Shown one piece after another: positions 35,581 through 44,092 of a stretch of 64,000 nucleotides of DNA; position 1 is the stretch's first letter, and each line of letters opens with the position of its first letter. The notes below the pieces were generated by a model, which was not told where the DNA came from, did not search any database, and saw nothing but the letters and a program-made list of their open reading frames with translations. The translations under genes were made by a program, and so were the position numbers. The DNA is from CANHEE01 sp049316985 (GTDB lineage Bacteria; Bacteroidota; Bacteroidia; Chitinophagales; Saprospiraceae), in NCBI GenBank assembly GCA_049316985.1, contig JBMOJB010000003.1, forward strand, positions 1 to 64,000, given 5' to 3'.

Positions 35581-35617
35581 CAATAATTGCTACAATGTCA
35601 TAAAGTTTTCTGTAATT

Positions 35618-36853
35618 TTAGAATGTAATATCAAAAGTCAGACTTTCTTCTCCTCTCTTGATAAGTACTTTAGTTTGATCGCCTTTTTTATATTTTCCCA
35701 GAGATTTCATGTACCCCATCACATCTTTGACATTGTCGTCTCCTAGTTTGAGTACAACATCTCCCTTTTTTATTCCTGCTTTTGAAGCGGGTTTACCATC
35801 AGTGACGCCATCAATACGCATACCTTCACCTTCAAAAACATAGTCTGGCATTACCCCCATCGTAACTTTAAATCCACCCGATTTTTGTTGATTATTTTTG
35901 GTCTCCTGAAACACTTGTTTGCTTTTGGAATCGATTCCGTTGATTAGTTTGATAAGGTATTCCAGGACCATTTGTTCTCCATCGTAATTGATCTTGTCTG
36001 CATCGTCGCTTGCCTTGTGATAATCTTCGTGCTGACCGGTAAATGCAAACAACACCGGAATATTCTGTAGGTAGAAGGAAGTATGGTCTGAGGCATCCAT
36101 TCCAGAACTATCCTGTTTTACCCTAATTTCATCTTTTATGGAATTGACCAAAGGAACAAAATCAGGTGATGATCCCACACCACCTAGTTTAAGTGCTTTT
36201 TCTGCATTTAATCGGCCAATCATATCCATATTAAGCATGTAATTTACAGTCTTAAGATCGATTGTTGGTCTTTCGCAGAATTTTTTAGAACCAACCAGAC
36301 CTAACTCTTCACCGGAAAAGTGCAGGAAAAGATAGTTGTATTGTTCTTTTATACCGTTTTCTTTGTAATATCTGGCCAGTTCCATGACTCCGGCTGTGCC
36401 GGATGCATTGTCATCTGCTCCATTATGGATCAGACCACTGGGGTTTGCTTCGCGGGAATTGTGGTCGTTACCCAGTCCCAAGTGGTCATAGTGTGCACCG
36501 ATTACCACGGTGTAAGCCGCTCCATTATCCAGATATGCAGCCACATTTTTACTTTTTTCAATCTTGCCGGCGTGATCAACTGAACCATGTGGGTCTTTGC
36601 TTCTTTTGAAAGTGAAATTATGGTAAAAAGTGCCATCATCTCCTTTTGGAGCCAAACCAATATTCCGATAGTACTTTGCGATGTACTTTGCAGCTTTTCG
36701 TTCACCCTTACTGGCTGTACCTCGACCTTTCAATTTATCCGATGAAAAATATCCAATATGCTTTTCCAACCTATTTTTTTGAATAGCATTTTGTGAACCA
36801 GCAATTTGAACCGCAAGGAGAAGTCCGAGCATTGCATATATTAACTTTTTCAT
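35618..36853 (-). CDS. Exported M28 family metallopeptidase with C-terminal PDZ domain
   Basis: A 411-residue zinc peptidase. A signal peptide (residues 1-20) precedes an M28 catalytic domain. Metal-site motifs in order are GAHYDHLG (His121), NGADDNASG (Asp147), FSGEELG (Glu182/183), LNMDMIG (Asp210) and a C-terminal His in QHEDYHKASDD. Residues about 325-411 form a PDZ-like domain (GMRIDGVTDGKPASKAGIKKGDVVLKLGD), which in this family may bind peptides or restrict access. It acts in the periplasm or at the surface as an aminopeptidase. It follows the TolB-like gene by 18 bp and is probably co-transcribed with it. Confidence 0.92.
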   Translation of the reverse strand: MKKLIYAMLGLLLAVQIAGSQNAIQKNRLEKHIGYFSSDKLKGRGTASKGERKAAKYIAKYYRNIGLAPKGDDGTFYHNFTFKRSKDPHGSVDHAGKIEKSKNVAAYLDNGAAYTVVIGAHYDHLGLGNDHNSREANPSGLIHNGADDNASGTAGVMELARYYKENGIKEQYNYLFLHFSGEELGLVGSKKFCERPTIDLKTVNYMLNMDMIGRLNAEKALKLGGVGSSPDFVPLVNSIKDEIRVKQDSSGMDASDHTSFYLQNIPVLFAFTGQHEDYHKASDDADKINYDGEQMVLEYLIKLINGIDSKSKQVFQETKNNQQKSGGFKVTMGVMPDYVFEGEGMRIDGVTDGKPASKAGIKKGDVVLKLGDDNVKDVMGYMKSLGKYKKGDQTKVLIKRGEESLTFDITF

Positions 36854-36871
36854 ATTGTGTTTTTTGTAAGT

Positions 36872-37921
36872 TTATTTAATCCAATCTGCGATGAACACAT
36901 TGGTATCTCGGGTTCCATGATTGTTTCTATTTGAGCAAAAGACCAGTTTTTTACCGTCAGGAGAAAACATAGCAAAGGCGTTAAACATGCTCTCAAAGGT
37001 AATCTGTTCCAGGCCTGATCCGTCAGCGGAATTAACCATGTACAATTGAAAATCATATCCTTTTTTCGAATGGTGATTGGAGGAGAAAATAATTTTTTTG
37101 CCATCGGGGCTAAAAAATGGTGCCCAATTGGCTTTTCCAAGTTTAGTGATTTGTTTTAAATCTGAACCGTCAGTGTTTACAGTGTAAATCTCCATATTAG
37201 ATGGAGTGACTAAACCCTCTTTCAACAGTGCTTTGTAATCTGCGGCTTCGGCTTCATTAGAAGGCCGAGAAGCCCTAAAAACTAATTTTTTCCCATCAGG
37301 AGAAAAGAAGGCTCCCCCGTCATAACCCAATCCATTGGTTATCTGGCGCTTGTTCGAGCCATCAATGTTTATAATCCACAATTCAAGATCACCTGATTCG
37401 TCTGAAGTATAGACTATTTTGTCTCCTGACGGTGATACAGTTGCTTCCGCCTGGTAGCCTTTTCCGCCGGCAATTTTCTTCTTGATTTTGCCTTTTGTAT
37501 TGGCTGTGTAAATGTCATAATCATAAATATTCCAAGTGTACTTTCCGGTCTTGGTGACAACTTCAGGACAGGACTCCCCATGCTCGTGAGTCGAACCATA
37601 GACGATAGTTTTGTCGCCTTTCAAAAAATAAGAGCATGTTGTTCTTCCTTTTCCTGTAGAAACCTTCTTGGGCATATAGTTGGAATCCTTCACAGCGGCC
37701 TCAATATCCATAATGAAAATCTGATCGCAAGAAAGTCCCCAATTTTTGTTATTACTTTGAAAGATGAGTTTTTTGTTGTCAAAACTGAAGTAAGCTTCGG
37801 CATTGTCTCCTCCGTGTGTCAACTGTCTGAGATTGGCCAAGTGTATTTCCTTATTCTGAGAAAATAGAGACAAACTGCTAGTAATCAATAAAATAGAAAA
37901 CATTGTGATTTTCATCCACAT
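36872..37921 (-). CDS. Exported TolB-like beta-propeller (PD40) protein
   Basis: A 349-residue protein with a signal peptide (residues 1-21). The body has repeated WD40-like PD40 units of the form FSPDGKKLVF: AEAYFSFDNKKLIFQSN, ATVSPSGDKIVYTSD, GAFFSPDGKKLVFRAS, APFFSPDGKKIIFSSN and AMFSPDGKKLVFCSN. This suggests a six-bladed propeller. In Bacteroidota such proteins are often encoded beside M28 peptidases, as here (18-bp gap). Whether it binds the peptidase, peptides or the envelope is unknown. Confidence 0.88.
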   Translation of the reverse strand: MWMKITMFSILLITSSLSLFSQNKEIHLANLRQLTHGGDNAEAYFSFDNKKLIFQSNNKNWGLSCDQIFIMDIEAAVKDSNYMPKKVSTGKGRTTCSYFLKGDKTIVYGSTHEHGESCPEVVTKTGKYTWNIYDYDIYTANTKGKIKKKIAGGKGYQAEATVSPSGDKIVYTSDESGDLELWIINIDGSNKRQITNGLGYDGGAFFSPDGKKLVFRASRPSNEAEAADYKALLKEGLVTPSNMEIYTVNTDGSDLKQITKLGKANWAPFFSPDGKKIIFSSNHHSKKGYDFQLYMVNSADGSGLEQITFESMFNAFAMFSPDGKKLVFCSNRNNHGTRDTNVFIADWIK

Positions 37922-38037
37922 ATCCTTTTAATTTTTTGTGCAATGATAAGATGAAAATATGAATGTTGAGGTCAGAACGATGTAAAATTTAAATTTGGAC
38001 ATGAATGCTAAGATTATCTGTGAAAAGAATAATCGAT

Positions 38038-38068
38038 TTCTTAAAGGAAAAAAAATGTGTTACTTTTG
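38038..38068 (+). promoter_or_regulatory. Promoter of the pseudouridine synthase gene
   Basis: TTC (38038-38040), a 20-bp spacer and TACTTTTG (38061-38068) fit the consensus with one mismatch in the -33 box. The start near 38074 supports translation from the ATG at 38094, because the longer reading frame from 37995 would begin upstream of the promoter. Confidence 0.55.
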
Positions 38069-38093
38069 TGTTTATACATACAAACCATTAGTA

Positions 38094-38807
38094 ATGTTAG
38101 ACCTTAGAAATTTAATTGTAATATACGAAGATAATCACCTCATTGCCGTGAACAAGCTTTCCGGATTATTAGTGCACGGCGATGAAACCGGTGATATTAC
38201 GCTTGGAGAATTGGTAAAAGAGTACATCAGACGAAGGTATGATAAACCCGGAGATGTATTTCTCGGTACCATTCACCGCATCGACCGCCCAACCAGTGGG
38301 ACTGTCGTTTTTGCCCGAACGAGCAAAGCTCTAGAACGCATGAATAAAATGTTTGCCGAGCAAAAAGTTATCAAGACTTATTATGCGGTTACCCGCACGC
38401 GCCCAAATCCACTAAGCGGCACCTTGAGCCATTGGCTGTTGAAAGATTCGGAAAAGAATATTACCAAAGCTTTTGATGCACCTAGTAACCGAAACAGGGG
38501 AGCCAAGGAAGCCAGTTTGGACTACGAGTTGGCTGGCGATATAGATAATCATTATTTACTGAAAGTAAATCCGCATACCGGTCGTCAACACCAGATTCGT
38601 TCACAACTCTTTAAAGCTGGTTATCCAATCTTAGGTGATTTGAAATATGGCTCTGAGCGACCACACCATGATGGAAAAAGTATCTACTTGCACTGCTTTT
38701 CACTCGAGTTCGAGCATCCGGTTACAAAAGCACCCGTAAAGATTGAATCTCCATTTCCTGAAGGAGACCGCATTTGGCAAATGTTCGCGCAACTAATTGA
38801 AAACTGA
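38094..38807 (+). CDS. RluA family pseudouridine synthase
   Basis: A 237-residue rRNA or tRNA pseudouridine synthase. The catalytic motif is GTIHRIDRPTSGTVVFA, with the invariant Asp in HRIDRPTSG. The later NPHTGRQHQIRSQL and PILGDLKYG motifs are typical of RluA/RluC/RluD. There is no S4 domain at the N terminus, so it is a single-domain form. The ATG at 38094 is chosen over 37995 because the protein then starts MLDLRNLIVIYEDNHL, the normal family N terminus, and the promoter lies between the two starts. The target uridine cannot be assigned. Confidence 0.9.
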   Translation: MLDLRNLIVIYEDNHLIAVNKLSGLLVHGDETGDITLGELVKEYIRRRYDKPGDVFLGTIHRIDRPTSGTVVFARTSKALERMNKMFAEQKVIKTYYAVTRTRPNPLSGTLSHWLLKDSEKNITKAFDAPSNRNRGAKEASLDYELAGDIDNHYLLKVNPHTGRQHQIRSQLFKAGYPILGDLKYGSERPHHDGKSIYLHCFSLEFEHPVTKAPVKIESPFPEGDRIWQMFAQLIEN

Positions 38808-39074
38808 CAAATAATTGAAAGTTGACAAATAATTGAAAATTGAAAATTGAAAGTTGAAAATGACTTTTTTGAATTGAAAATTAAAAATTGAAAGTTGAAA
38901 ATGACTTTTTTGAATTGAAAATTGAAAATTGAAAGTTGAAAATGACTTTTTAAATTGAAAATTGAAACGTTCCTGTTAATTTCACTTTCTTAAATCTTAC
39001 TATCGTTTCAGCAACTCAACATCTAAACAACTAAACATCTAAACAACTCAACATCTAAACAACTCAATCATCAA
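38808..39074. repeat. Repeat-rich spacer upstream of dnaG (41-bp and 16-bp tandem arrays)
   Basis: Three copies of a 41-bp unit (core gaaagttgaaaatgac) are spaced exactly 41 bp apart, with tgac at 38861, 38902 and 38943, and are embedded in further ttgaaaa motifs. After a 50-bp unique stretch come three copies of a 16-bp unit (aactcaacatctaaac, 39013-39028, 39029-39044, 39045-39060), plus a partial fourth that runs to within a few bases of the dnaG start. No ORF lies here. Confidence 0.85.
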
Positions 39075-41060
39075 TTGATTACAAAGAAGTCCATACAAGA
39101 AGTTTTAGATACCGTCCGGATTGAGGATGTGGTTGGTGAATTTGTGGGATTGAAGCGTCGTGGCGTCAATATGATAGGCTTATGCCCTTTTCATGGTGAA
39201 AAAACTCCATCATTTAATGTAAGTCCAGGCAGAAATATTTTTAAATGTTTCGGCTGTGGCAAAGGCGGCGATTCAATAACTTTTTTGAAAGAACATGAGA
39301 ACATGACTTTTGAAGATTCGATTCGCTGGATTGCCAAGAAGTATAATCTGCAATTGGAGGAAGTAGAATTAAGTGCCGAGGATGTGCAGGAAAGAATGAT
39401 TCAAGATAGTTTGTATTTGATTAATGATTTTGCTGTGGGTCATTTTCAGCAGCAAATGTTAGGTACGGATTATGGAAAAAGTATTGCGCTTCACTATTGC
39501 AAACAGAGGGGATTTTTAGATGAGACCATACAAAAATTTTCATTGGGTTGGGCCGCTGATTCCGGTGATGCCCTGACAAAAGCAGCCGTTGCGGCAGGTT
39601 ATAAAGTCGAACTGCTAAAAAAAATAAAATTAACTGCAGATTCAGGACGTGATTTTTTTCGCTCCAGGTTGATGTTTCCCATTCAAAACTTAACCGGAAA
39701 ATTTGTTGGATTTGCGGGTCGAACACTTAGCAATGACAAATCCGTCCCTAAATACGTCAATTCTCCTGAGTCGGAGCTGTACATTAAAAGTAAAGTTCTT
39801 TACGGTGCTTTTCAGGCTAAAAAAGCCATTCAGCATTTCGATGAATGTATTATTGTTGAAGGTTATTCAGATGTGATCTCATTGCATCAGGCAGGTATTG
39901 AAAATGCTGTCGCACCTTGTGGTACAGCTTTGGTTGAAGAGCATGCCAGAATCATTAAGCGATTGACACGAACCGGTAATATAGTTTTTCTATTTGATGG
40001 CGATGCGGCAGGAATAGCAGCCGCCACCAAAAACCTGAAGAATGTTTTGCCGCAAGATTTAAATGTGAAGGTCGTCATCTTGCCGGATGCTGAAGATCCG
40101 GATTCTTATATTCGAAAGCATGGTGCTGAAGCGCTGCGGACATTTATCGCTGATCGTGCACAGGATTTTATATTTTTCAAGATTGCGCTGCAGCAAAAAG
40201 AGATTGATAAGGATCCTATCTCGAAAGTAAAATTACTGCGCGAATTGATTGAGTTGATTGCATTAATTCCTGATCAAATAAAGCGTTCGGTTTATATCCG
40301 GGAATGTTCCTCTGCGCTTGATGTGAGCGAACAGTCACTAGTTGGCGAACTTAACAAGTTGATTTACCAGGATTTGACTAAAAAAAGGCAAGCGGCGGAA
40401 AAGCAAGGTTCACGTGCAACAGATCCCAACCATGAGGAAGGAAAGCAATTTTATGATGAAGTCGATTATATTTCCAAACCGAAGAAAACCAACTCAGAAG
40501 CAAATAAAACCTACGGTAATGAACTTCAGGAGAAAGATATTGTCAGAATTTTAATTACTGCCGGAGATAGAATTTACGATACAGGCAATAATTTAAGCAT
40601 TGCTGAATATATTTTGAGTAATATTAGCGACATTATTGATGATTTTGACGATAAAGTATATGAAAGCGTAGCCAGGGAATATCTTGATCGAGTCAGTAGA
40701 GGAGTAGCTACCAATTTTCAGTATTTCATTCAGCATCCAGATGAATACATCCGCAAATTGTCCGTAGATCTTTCCTCGTCACCTGATGCTTATAGCCACA
40801 ATTGGGAGGAACGGCATCATTTGCCGTTGCAGTTTCAGAAGATGCCGGAGGAAAATTTTAATCTCGATACCGAGCAATCGCTAAAAAGGTTTTTACTGAG
40901 AAGAGTAATTCGATTGTGTCATAAAAATCACGAGCTAATAAAACAACACAGCAATGGCGAGAAAATGGACGAATTAATTATTGCGATGAAAGCGCATCAG
41001 AAATTTCTCGATATGCGAAATTCGATTGCAAAAGAGTTGGGAGTTGTAGTTCTGAAGTAA
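39075..41060 (+). CDS. dnaG: DNA primase
   Basis: A 661-residue replicative primase that makes RNA primers for DnaB-led replication. The CHC2 zinc finger is Cys37-x2-His40 ... Cys58-x2-Cys61 (LCPFHGEKTPSF...KCFGCGKGG). The Toprim core follows, with IIVEGYSDVISLHQAG (Glu near residue 260) and FLFDGDAAG (near 308). A helical C-terminal region for helicase binding runs from about 450. The start is TTG at 39075. It gives the family N terminus (M-I-T-K-K-S-I-Q-E-V-L), and no ATG lies in frame between the upstream repeats and this codon. The repeats reach almost to the start, leaving no visible ribosome-binding site. A hairpin follows the stop. Confidence 0.96.
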   Translation: MITKKSIQEVLDTVRIEDVVGEFVGLKRRGVNMIGLCPFHGEKTPSFNVSPGRNIFKCFGCGKGGDSITFLKEHENMTFEDSIRWIAKKYNLQLEEVELSAEDVQERMIQDSLYLINDFAVGHFQQQMLGTDYGKSIALHYCKQRGFLDETIQKFSLGWAADSGDALTKAAVAAGYKVELLKKIKLTADSGRDFFRSRLMFPIQNLTGKFVGFAGRTLSNDKSVPKYVNSPESELYIKSKVLYGAFQAKKAIQHFDECIIVEGYSDVISLHQAGIENAVAPCGTALVEEHARIIKRLTRTGNIVFLFDGDAAGIAAATKNLKNVLPQDLNVKVVILPDAEDPDSYIRKHGAEALRTFIADRAQDFIFFKIALQQKEIDKDPISKVKLLRELIELIALIPDQIKRSVYIRECSSALDVSEQSLVGELNKLIYQDLTKKRQAAEKQGSRATDPNHEEGKQFYDEVDYISKPKKTNSEANKTYGNELQEKDIVRILITAGDRIYDTGNNLSIAEYILSNISDIIDDFDDKVYESVAREYLDRVSRGVATNFQYFIQHPDEYIRKLSVDLSSSPDAYSHNWEERHHLPLQFQKMPEENFNLDTEQSLKRFLLRRVIRLCHKNHELIKQHSNGEKMDELIIAMKAHQKFLDMRNSIAKELGVVVLK

Positions 41061-41096
41061 AAAATCATCATGCCAAATCAATGACATGATGATTTT
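41061..41096 (+). terminator. Hairpin terminator after dnaG
   Basis: A 12-bp perfect stem (41061-41072 aaaatcatcatg with 41085-41096) encloses a 12-nt loop. It ends in only four T residues, and its A-rich 5' arm could serve the convergent porX transcript as well. Confidence 0.65.
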
Positions 41097-41160
41097 AAGT
41101 TATTATCAAAGTTTCAAATCTACTTTCCATGTAGTATATTTTAAGCAAATCCAAAAACAT

Positions 41161-41192
41161 CATCAAATTTTCAAATCTTCAAATCTTCAAAT
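41161..41192. repeat. 8-bp tandem repeat array (cttcaaat)
   Basis: Four 8-bp units read catcaaat, tttcaaat, cttcaaat, cttcaaat. The array ends 4 bp before the porX stop codon, in the convergent dnaG-porX spacer. Confidence 0.8.
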
Positions 41193-41196
41193 TAGC

Positions 41197-42753
41197 TTAT
41201 CCTTTTTTACTCCTCAATCGAATCACGGGACAAATCATTTCTTCGAGCGAAATGCCTCCATGCTGGAAAGTATTCTTGTAGTAATTATTGAAATGATTGT
41301 AGTTGTTCGGGTAGAGGAAGAAGGTATCTTCTTTGGCAAAAATAAAAGTCGAGCTGACATTGGGACGAGGCAAACCAACAATAGCGGGGTCGCGGAATTC
41401 TAGAACATCCCTTTTATCATACTGTAGGTTTCTGCCGACTTTGTATCTTAGATTTGAAGTAGTTTCTCTATCACCAATCACTTTTGAAGGCTGTTTGACC
41501 CTGATGGTTCCATGATCGGTCGTGATTATTAATTGTACATCTTTTTCCGCTAGTCGCTGGAGCGCTGCCCAAAGTGGAGAATGCAGAAACCATGATCTTG
41601 TTAAAGATCGATAGGCGGTTTCATCTCCTGCCAGTTCTTTCAAAACTTCCATTTCAGTACGGGCATGTGACAGCATATCAATGAAGTTGTACACAATCAC
41701 TGATAAATCATTGTTGAGATAATTCAAAATGTTGTCAACTAAGGGTTTCGACTGATTGATGCTCGTAATTTTGGTATAATCGTGCTTGATTTCTTTGCGG
41801 AAATTTTTCTTGATTTGTTCTGTTAGGAAATCATGTTCATTCATGTTTTTACCGCCCTCTTCATGATCATTCAACCAAAACTGCGGGAATTTTTTCTCAA
41901 TTTCAGCCGGTAGCATACCGGCAAAAATTGCATTTCGGCTGTATTGCGTAGCAGTCGGTAAAATGCTGTAAAAATAATCTTCTTCTTCCACGCGATACAG
42001 TTCGGAAATAATGGGTTCAATCACTTTCCATTGATCAAAACGCAAATTGTCAAGTAACAACATAATGGTTGGAACTTCTGCTTTTAATTGTGGAAATATT
42101 TTGTTTTTCATCAAGTTGTGCGACATCGTAATTTGATTGTCTTTAATCCAACCCGCATATCTTTTTGAGACGAATTTAGAGAATTCGCCGTTCGCTTCAC
42201 TTTTCTGCATCGACAGGATAACAGACATTTCTGTAGTTTTGGATTCGTCTAGCTTTATTTCCCAACCTATAATTTTTTTGTAAATGTCCGCCCACTCATC
42301 TTCATCCAAACCCATATTCATTTGCATGGATATCTGCCGAAATTCCAAACGGTAATCTGAACTGGCTTTTTCGCGAACCAACCTTTTATTATCGATGATT
42401 TTTTTTAACGTGAGTAAAATTTGGTTAGGGTTAACCGGTTTGATCAGGTAATCGGCAATTTGTGAGCCAATAGCTTCTTCCATGACATGTTCGGCTTCAT
42501 TTTTTGTGATCATTACCACGGGAAGATTGACGTTATTTTCTTTTATTTTGGAAAGGGTTTCAAGACCAGTCATCCCGGGCATGCTTTCATCTAAGAAAAC
42601 AACATCGATTTCATTATCATTTTGGATTTCTTCTACCGCATCATATCCATTGCTGACGGTTACGACTTCGTAGCCTTTATTGGTTAAAAAAAGGATCTGA
42701 GGCTTGAGCAAATCGATCTCATCATCAGCCCACAATATTTTAATTTTGTCCAT
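41197..42753 (-). CDS. porX: PorX-type response regulator with PglZ domain (T9SS regulator)
   Basis: A 518-residue two-domain regulator. The receiver domain (1-120) has acidic Asp10/Asp11, phospho-acceptor Asp55 in FLDESMPG, Thr/Lys in MITK and YLIKPVN. The output half is an alkaline-phosphatase-like PglZ domain with LLLDNLRFDQW, PTATQYSRNAIFAG, VYNFIDMLSHAR and ITTDHGTIRVKQP, the metal-site motifs seen in PorX. In Porphyromonas and Flavobacterium, PorX works with PorY and SigP in control of type IX secretion and has nucleotide phosphodiesterase activity. Its presence fits the several T9SS-tagged proteins here. No histidine kinase is adjacent. Confidence 0.95.
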   Translation of the reverse strand: MDKIKILWADDEIDLLKPQILFLTNKGYEVVTVSNGYDAVEEIQNDNEIDVVFLDESMPGMTGLETLSKIKENNVNLPVVMITKNEAEHVMEEAIGSQIADYLIKPVNPNQILLTLKKIIDNKRLVREKASSDYRLEFRQISMQMNMGLDEDEWADIYKKIIGWEIKLDESKTTEMSVILSMQKSEANGEFSKFVSKRYAGWIKDNQITMSHNLMKNKIFPQLKAEVPTIMLLLDNLRFDQWKVIEPIISELYRVEEEDYFYSILPTATQYSRNAIFAGMLPAEIEKKFPQFWLNDHEEGGKNMNEHDFLTEQIKKNFRKEIKHDYTKITSINQSKPLVDNILNYLNNDLSVIVYNFIDMLSHARTEMEVLKELAGDETAYRSLTRSWFLHSPLWAALQRLAEKDVQLIITTDHGTIRVKQPSKVIGDRETTSNLRYKVGRNLQYDKRDVLEFRDPAIVGLPRPNVSSTFIFAKEDTFFLYPNNYNHFNNYYKNTFQHGGISLEEMICPVIRLRSKKG

Positions 42754-42826
42754 ACGTATTTTTATTTGGGGATTTCAAAAGTTTTGCCTCTTTAACGATT
42801 GCTTACTCTTTATTATTTTCATTTAG

Positions 42827-42861
42827 AAAAAAAAACCTCGAAGGGATTGCCTTCAAGGTTT
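42827..42861 (-). terminator. Rho-independent terminator of gap
   Basis: The inverted repeat 42833-42844 with 42850-42861 has one C-A mismatch on the plus strand, which becomes a G-U pair in minus-strand RNA, giving a full 12-bp stem with a 5-nt loop. A run of nine A residues (42827-42835) supplies the U-tract on the minus strand. Confidence 0.9.
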
Positions 42862-42936
42862 AAAACGAGTTCATAAAGTATTGAGTTACAAGAATTTTTT
42901 GGGTAAATATTTTATTTTTGCCTTGGCATCATAATA

Positions 42937-43920
42937 TTATATCAGGATTGCCAAATCTGCTAACCTCGCCGAATATCCAGCTTCATTATCATACCAACCC
43001 AAAACTTTAACTGTATTTCCTAAAGTTAAAGTTAGTTTGGAATCAAAAATGCAAGAATGCTGATTTCCAACGATATCAATTGACACTATCGGGTCAGTTT
43101 CATAATACAAAATCCCTTTCAGACTGCCATCTGCTGCAGCTTTGAATGCGGCATTGATTTCGTCAACGGTTGCAGGTTTTTTCAACACAGCCGTAAAATC
43201 AGTAATTGAACCATTAATTATAGGCACCCGAATGGATGAGCCGTTCAATTTGCCTTTGAGTTGTGGCAGTACTAATGCTACTGCTTTCGCGGCGCCTGTA
43301 CTGGTTGGAACCATACTATAGGCAGCGGCACGAGCTCTGCGCAAATCCCGATGTGGAGCATCCTGCAAGTTCTGGTCAGCAGTATAAGCATGAATAGTCT
43401 GCATAAATCCCGACTCAATTCCGAATGCTTCATCTAACACCTTAGCCATCGGCGCCAGACAATTGGTGGTACACGATGCATTAGAAAATATATGTTTATC
43501 AGCGGTAATTTTATCATCATTTACACCAATTACGATTGTTTCCACTTCTCCAGTGGCCGGAGCTGATATTACTACCTTTTTTGCCCCTGATTTTAAATGC
43601 AGCTTGGCATCTTCTGAATCTGTAAAACGACCTGTACAATCAATAACCACATCAATTTCAAGTGATTTCCAAGGAAGAAGCAAAGGAAGTTTTTCTGCAA
43701 ATGTCAACACTTTTTTCCCATTAATAATCAGGGCGTGTTCTTCAACTTCAATTGTGCCATCAAATTTGCCGTGGGCTGAATCGTATTTCAATAGATGAGC
43801 CAGCGTCTTGGTATCAGTCAGATCATTAATTGCAACCACTTCAACATCTTTCATTTTCACGAGATTGCGGAAAGTTAATCTGCCGATTCGTCCGAAACCA
43901 TTAATTGCAATTCTTTTCAT
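42937..43920 (-). CDS. gap: Glyceraldehyde-3-phosphate dehydrogenase (NAD type)
   Basis: A 327-residue glycolytic GAPDH. The N-terminal NGFGRIGR binds NAD, and Asp33 (INDLTD) indicates NAD rather than NADP preference. The catalytic pair is Cys150 in SNASCTTNC and His177 in QTIHAYT. The family tail WYDNEAGYSARL is present. It is monocistronic with a strong terminator and a -7 box TAAATTTG on its strand (44002-44009). Confidence 0.97.
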   Translation of the reverse strand: MKRIAINGFGRIGRLTFRNLVKMKDVEVVAINDLTDTKTLAHLLKYDSAHGKFDGTIEVEEHALIINGKKVLTFAEKLPLLLPWKSLEIDVVIDCTGRFTDSEDAKLHLKSGAKKVVISAPATGEVETIVIGVNDDKITADKHIFSNASCTTNCLAPMAKVLDEAFGIESGFMQTIHAYTADQNLQDAPHRDLRRARAAAYSMVPTSTGAAKAVALVLPQLKGKLNGSSIRVPIINGSITDFTAVLKKPATVDEINAAFKAAADGSLKGILYYETDPIVSIDIVGNQHSCIFDSKLTLTLGNTVKVLGWYDNEAGYSARLADLAILI

Positions 43921-44001
43921 TTTGGAGGATTGTATGATTTAAATAAATGATTGTCAATTTTTTAAATAGTTATTGTTAAAAATACACTAACTTTTATTTT
44001 G

Positions 44002-44009
44002 CAAATTTA
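44002..44009 (-). promoter_or_regulatory. Putative -7 box of gap
   Basis: The minus-strand TAAATTTG fits TAnnTTTG and lies 81 bp upstream of the start codon. No clear -33 TTG was found. Confidence 0.4.
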
Positions 44010-44054
44010 CATTTATTATTTTTATAAAAAAATATTTCTTTAAAAATAAGACGA

Positions 44055-44087
44055 AAAAAGCTCCTTTTTGACTAAAAGGAGCTTTTT
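44055..44087 (-). terminator. Terminator after the NamZ-like gene
   Basis: A 14-bp stem (44055-44068 aaaaagctcctttt with 44074-44087) has a 5-nt loop. It begins 5 nt after the stop codon of the gene ending at 44093, and the 5' A-run gives a U-tract on the minus strand. Confidence 0.88.
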
Positions 44088-44092
44088 AAGGA

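Noticed and set aside
37995..38093. Upstream start for the pseudouridine synthase
   Set aside because: The promoter -7 box lies at 38061-38068, so this start would be outside the transcript, and the added 33 residues do not resemble the family.
38808..39074. CRISPR array
   Set aside because: The 41-bp and 16-bp units are contiguous tandem repeats with no unique spacers between them, and no cas gene is nearby.
41086..41403. Plus-strand frame over the 3' end of porX
   Set aside because: It lies antisense to a well-conserved PorX C terminus and shows no domain or signal.
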